This document shows positions 60,824 to 64,000 of a stretch of 64,000 bases of DNA, in pieces. How positions within the stretch are numbered: the first letter of the stretch is position 1; each line of letters opens with the position of its first letter. Below the pieces are notes generated by a model. It did no database searches and was not told the DNA's origin. It saw only the letters and a list, made by a program, of their open reading frames with translations. Location of the stretch: NCBI GenBank assembly GCA_964385465.1, contig CAYLPJ010000027.1, positions 13,914-77,913 of the forward strand, in the 5' to 3' direction. This stretch comes from CAYLPJ01 sp964385465 (GTDB taxonomy: Bacteria > Planctomycetota > Phycisphaerae > SM23-33). The translations under genes were made by a program, and so were the position numbers.

Positions 60824-62032
60824 ATGTTGGGCAACACCTTCGGACGTGTGTTCCAGGTCACGACCTGCGGGGAGTCCTACGGCTGGCACCAGACGGCCGA
60901 GGAGGCCGGCTACGGCGGGGCGCTGTTCGCCATCGTCAACGGCGTGCCGGCCGGCATCGAGCTGGACGTGCAGATGATCCAGAACGAGCTGGACAAGCGC
61001 CGCCCCGGGCAGAGCAAGATCGACTCGCCCCGCCTCGAGACCGACCGCGTGGAGGTCGTCAGCGGCATGTTCGAGGGCCGGACCACCGGCGCGCCGGTCG
61101 GGCTGCTCATCCGCAACGTCGATACCCAGGACATCCACATCGACCAGTACCGCCAGGTCAAGGACGTCATCCGCCCCGCCCACGCCGAGCTGCCCTTCTT
61201 CTACAAGTACGGCGAGGCCGCCGACTGGTGCGGCGCCGGGCGGGCCAGCGGGCGCGAGACCTGCGGGCGCGTCGCAGGCGGGGCCGTCGCCAAGCAGATC
61301 CTCGCCCGCGAGGGCATCGAGATCCTCTCCCACGTCATCGAGTCCCACGGCATGCGCGGACGCAATCTCACCGACGGGACGATGACCTTCGAGGAGATGA
61401 AGGCCAACTACCGCAAGAACGACCTGAACTGCTGCGACCTCGACATCGTCGAGAAGATGCTCGCCGACCTCGACGAGGTCCGCGAGGCCGGCGACACCGC
61501 CGGCGGGAAGATCGAGCTCATCGCACGCGGCGTGCCCGCCGGCCTCGGCGAGCCGGTCTACGACAAGCTCAAGGCCACCATCGCCCACGGGCTGTGCAGC
61601 ATCGGGGCCATGACCTCCCTCGAATTCGGCTGGGGCGTGCGCGCCTCCGAGATGCTCGGCAGCGAGTGGAACGATCAGCCCTTCGTCGAGGAGGGCAAGG
61701 TCCGCTTCCGAACCAACCGCTGCGGCGGGTTCCTCGGCGGCATGAGCAACGGCGAGGACCTGCTGATGCAGATGGGCGTCAAGGCCACGCCCACCATCTC
61801 CAAGGAGCAGGATACCGTCGACATGACCACCCTCGAGGCCAAGACCCTCGAGGCCATCACACGACGCGACATCACGCTGCTGCCGAGAATCTACCCCGTC
61901 GCCGAGGCCATGACCGCCATGGCCGTCCTCGACGCGCTCTACCTCGCCCGCGGATGGAACGCCGTCGCCAAGCCCGACCGCAAGTGGATCGACCTCACCC
62001 AGCCCCGGAACACCGGCGAGTACACCAAGTAG
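60824..62032 (+). CDS. aroC: Chorismate synthase
   Basis: 402 aa, FMN-dependent last step of the shikimate pathway. Signature GESYGWHQTAEEAGYG near the N-terminus, DKRRPGQSKIDSPRLETDRVE, AHAELPFFYKYGEAADWCG with RASGRETCGRVAGGAVAKQ, SLEFGWGVRASEMLGSEWND and GGFLGGMSNGEDL. AAAGGGAGAACGAAC before the ATG. Confidence 0.96.
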   Translation: MLGNTFGRVFQVTTCGESYGWHQTAEEAGYGGALFAIVNGVPAGIELDVQMIQNELDKRRPGQSKIDSPRLETDRVEVVSGMFEGRTTGAPVGLLIRNVDTQDIHIDQYRQVKDVIRPAHAELPFFYKYGEAADWCGAGRASGRETCGRVAGGAVAKQILAREGIEILSHVIESHGMRGRNLTDGTMTFEEMKANYRKNDLNCCDLDIVEKMLADLDEVREAGDTAGGKIELIARGVPAGLGEPVYDKLKATIAHGLCSIGAMTSLEFGWGVRASEMLGSEWNDQPFVEEGKVRFRTNRCGGFLGGMSNGEDLLMQMGVKATPTISKEQDTVDMTTLEAKTLEAITRRDITLLPRIYPVAEAMTAMAVLDALYLARGWNAVAKPDRKWIDLTQPRNTGEYTK

Positions 62033-62053
62033 CCGCACCCCCGCACGACACCC

Positions 62054-62092
62054 CACGGCCGCTCGGCGCGACGACCGCCCCGAGCGGCCGTG
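62054..62092. terminator. Bidirectional hairpin between aroC and truB
   Basis: Perfect 13-bp inverted repeat CACGGCCGCTCGG (62054-62066) and CCGAGCGGCCGTG (62080-62092) around a 13-nt loop, in the 75-bp gap between the two convergent genes. No T-run, but position and stability make it the likely terminator for both. Confidence 0.6.
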
Positions 62093-62107
62093 CCCTGCGC
62101 CCCCCCG

Positions 62108-62980
62108 CTACACCGGGGGCGCGAAGACCTTCCGCGGGCGGATGGACCGGCCGTCGGGGGCGGCCTCGGCGATCGCCACCAGCGTGCCCCCGGCGTCGAT
62201 CACCGCGACCTCGCCGGCGGCGAGGGGGCCCGGCGCCGAGACCTCGTTGCCATGCAGGAACCGCCGCAGCTCGATCCCCTCGGCGGCGACGGCCGGAAGG
62301 TGCTCGACCGCCCTGGCGGCCGGGATGAGGTCGCGCCGCGGGTCCAGGGCGTCCGGGAAGACCGCGTCGGCGATGTCGAACGCCCCCACGGCCGTGCGGG
62401 TCAGCGCGGCGCAATAGCCGCCCGTCCCCAGGGCCTCGCCGAGGTCGCGGGCGAGGGCGCGGATGTACGTCCCGCTGCCGCAGCGGACATCGAGCTCGAC
62501 TCGCGGGTAGGCGTATGCCAGCACGTCGATGCCGTGGATGGTCACCCGGCGCGGCACGAGGCGGACCGCCTGGCCGCTGCGGGCGAGACTGTAGGCGCGA
62601 CGCCCCCCCACATGCACGGCCGAGTGGGCCGGGGGCACCTGCTCGACCGTGCCGACGAAGCCCCCCGCCGCGCGGCGCACGTCGTCGTCGGTCGGCGGGG
62701 CCGGGGCGTCCGGCAAGGGGACGATCTCGCCCTCGGGGTCGTCGGTCGCCGACGTCGCCCCAAGGTGCACCGTCGCGCGGTATCGTTTCGGCTGCGCCTG
62801 GACGCGGTCGGCCAACCGCGTCGCCGGGCCGAGACAGACCACCAGCACGCCCTCGGCAAAGGGATCGAGCGTGCCGGCGTGCCCGACTTTCACCCCCCGC
62901 CCGACGCGTCGCCGCACGCCGGCGACGACGTCATGGCTGGTCGGCCCCGGAGGCTTGTGGATGCAGAGCATGCCATACAT
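62108..62980 (-). CDS. truB: tRNA pseudouridine(55) synthase
   Basis: 290 aa. Makes pseudouridine 55 in the T-loop of tRNAs. Start at 62980 chosen because MYGMLCIHKPPGPTSHDVV is the family N-terminus; the open frame beyond it is unrelated. Catalytic D39 in VGHAGTLDPFAEGVLVV, then YRATVHLGATSATDD and VRCGSGTYIRALARDLG. Convergent with aroC. Confidence 0.95.
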   Translation of the reverse strand: MYGMLCIHKPPGPTSHDVVAGVRRRVGRGVKVGHAGTLDPFAEGVLVVCLGPATRLADRVQAQPKRYRATVHLGATSATDDPEGEIVPLPDAPAPPTDDDVRRAAGGFVGTVEQVPPAHSAVHVGGRRAYSLARSGQAVRLVPRRVTIHGIDVLAYAYPRVELDVRCGSGTYIRALARDLGEALGTGGYCAALTRTAVGAFDIADAVFPDALDPRRDLIPAARAVEHLPAVAAEGIELRRFLHGNEVSAPGPLAAGEVAVIDAGGTLVAIAEAAPDGRSIRPRKVFAPPV

Positions 62981-63274
62981 GCACCCAGGATACCGTCTCG
63001 CGGCGGGGAGTGGGCATGTCTTCACACACCAATTGCGGCCCGCCCCCAAAACCGCAGCGGGCCGGGGCGCCCCCGGGCCTCCTGCCGTGCGACAGCACGC
63101 GGCTTCAGCCGCCGGCTCGTGCACGACGCCGGGGGCCGTCGCCTGCCGAACCGGCGAATCCGGGCGGGAGGCGTTTTTCTGTAACATTGCCGGCCGTTGG
63201 GCGTTTTATGGATTGGATCGTAGGTTGTACGCAAACCGTGCCGAATCCGGCCGGTGAGCGAAAAGAGGACAACG

Positions 63275-63478
63275 ATGTTCAGCGACTTCCAACCCGGATC
63301 GGGAGACACGCGGCGGGACGAGCCGAGGCGGGACCGCCTCAGCGTGCGATGGGTCCGCACGGCCTCGCCGGTCAGCCAGGCCGCGGGCGCACCCGCGGCC
63401 GTGATGACACACGCCGTGGAACTGCCGAGCTGGCGCTGGTACGCCGACGCCGTCGGCGACCACGCGCACAGGGGATAG
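63275..63478 (+). CDS. Possible small protein, no family recognised
   Basis: 67 aa. GAGG lies 7 nt before the ATG, and an A/T-richer stretch (63180-63240) upstream could hold a promoter. The protein is Asp/Arg/Ala-rich with a Trp pair near the end (LPSWRWYADAVGDHAHRG) and matches nothing I know. It may be spurious; no coding neighbour supports it. The flanking 62981-63274 holds nothing else I can name. Confidence 0.3.
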   Translation: MFSDFQPGSGDTRRDEPRRDRLSVRWVRTASPVSQAAGAPAAVMTHAVELPSWRWYADAVGDHAHRG

Positions 63479-63570
63479 CAGCCCTTCGCGCCGCCCGGAC
63501 GGCGGGTACTCGGGCTCCTGCAACCGCCGGCGGGTGGGGAATCCAAAGCGGCTGTTTTGTCGCCGCCTCC

Positions 63571-64000
63571 ACGGACCACGCCGCCAAATATGGAGTGCGG
63601 CGGCAGCGACGCCGCTGTTCTTCGCCAACGCCCGGCCGCCAACACACCGGGCATGTCGCGGCAAGCGTGCAAACGTCGTCCGGCGAAGGCGCCCCGCGCC
63701 GCCCGGCGCCGCCCGGCAAGGCCGCCCCCCACCGCCCGTCGATGCGGGCCGTCGGCATCGCACTCCAAGGCCCACGCCGCCAAATATGGAGTGCGGCGGC
63801 AACGACGCCGCTTTTCTTCGCCAACGCCGGGCGCCAACACACCGGGCACGTCGCAGCAAGCGTGGAAACGTCGGGCGCGAAGCCCCCCGGCGCCGCCCGG
63901 CGCCGCCCGGCAAAGCCGCCCCCCACCGCCCGTCGATGCGGGCCGTCGGCATCGCACTCCAAGGCCCACGCCGCCAAATATGGAGTGCGGCGGCAACGAC
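63571..64000. repeat. About 195-bp GC-rich tandem repeats, running off the window
   Basis: Three copies of a core around AAATATGGAGTGCGGCGGC (63586, 63782, 63976) at periods 196 and 194 bp. Copies share GACGCCGCT, TTCTTCGCCAACGCC and CACCGCCCGTCGATGCGGG, with small differences. Each unit ends GCACTCCAAGGCCC and the next begins TGGAGTGC, giving inverted GCACTCCA/TGGAGTGC across the junction. Minus-strand open frames through it are compositional. The third copy is cut by the window end. Confidence 0.9.

Overview
The window is about 70% GC and reads as a chromosome segment of a bacterium of the Planctomycetota, possibly the Phycisphaerae side. The evidence is the mix of families: a MoxR/DUF58/BatA-type von Willebrand cluster with very large secreted or membrane partners, NPCBM modules, Tat-exported Gfo/Idh/MocA and FAD oxidoreductases, a heparinase II/III-like polysaccharide lyase, an ECF sigma/anti-sigma pair, a protein with an ATTQP-repeat tail, a bacterial topoisomerase VI B subunit and a type II-C CRISPR-Cas9 locus. 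The class-level assignment is inference.

Layout. 1-3.1 kb: the 3' part of a PhoD-like phosphatase, then a tightly overlapped pair (AlbA_2/GHKL ATP-binding protein plus ParA-like ATPase) that looks like an accessory or defence module. 3.1-19.1 kb: one long minus-strand operon (NPCBM protein, squalene-cyclase-fold protein, BatA, VWA/GATase-like protein, a DUF4175-like membrane protein, a 1190-aa coiled-coil low-complexity protein, MoxR ATPase, DUF58), several joined by ATGA/GTGA overlaps. 19.4 kb: orphan HicB-like protein. 19.6-22.8 kb: molybdate/tungstate-type ABC transporter whose binding protein is a tandem duplication. 22.9-32.1 kb: FAD oxidoreductase, ComF, M14 peptidase, heparinase-like lyase, and a serpin with an unusual charged insertion.

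32.1-38.5 kb is the most interesting part: tracrRNA, cas9, cas1, cas2 and a 16-repeat array. Pairing geometry, a well-placed promoter and a structured tail all indicate that tracrRNA and crRNAs are transcribed on the minus strand, opposite to the cas genes. The tracrRNA and cas9 promoters overlap back to back. Every repeat ends in a -10-like hexamer with a -35-like hexamer 16 bp upstream inside the same repeat. A degenerate second anti-repeat abuts the array on the cas2 side. A tRNA-Glu(CUC) with its own promoter and terminator follows.

38.8-47.9 kb: hybrid histidine kinase, ECF sigma, anti-sigma, STN-domain secreted protein, TMEM43-family protein, topoisomerase VI subunit B (no A subunit here), DUF2203. 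48.1-63 kb: mostly plus-strand housekeeping genes (dapB, ltaE, hydrolase, MocA, nfi, aldolase, gltX, PfkB kinase, thpR, recA with a candidate SOS-type operator, aroA, aroC) and truB on the minus strand, convergent with aroC at a strong hairpin. The window ends in about 195-bp GC-rich tandem repeats that run off the edge.
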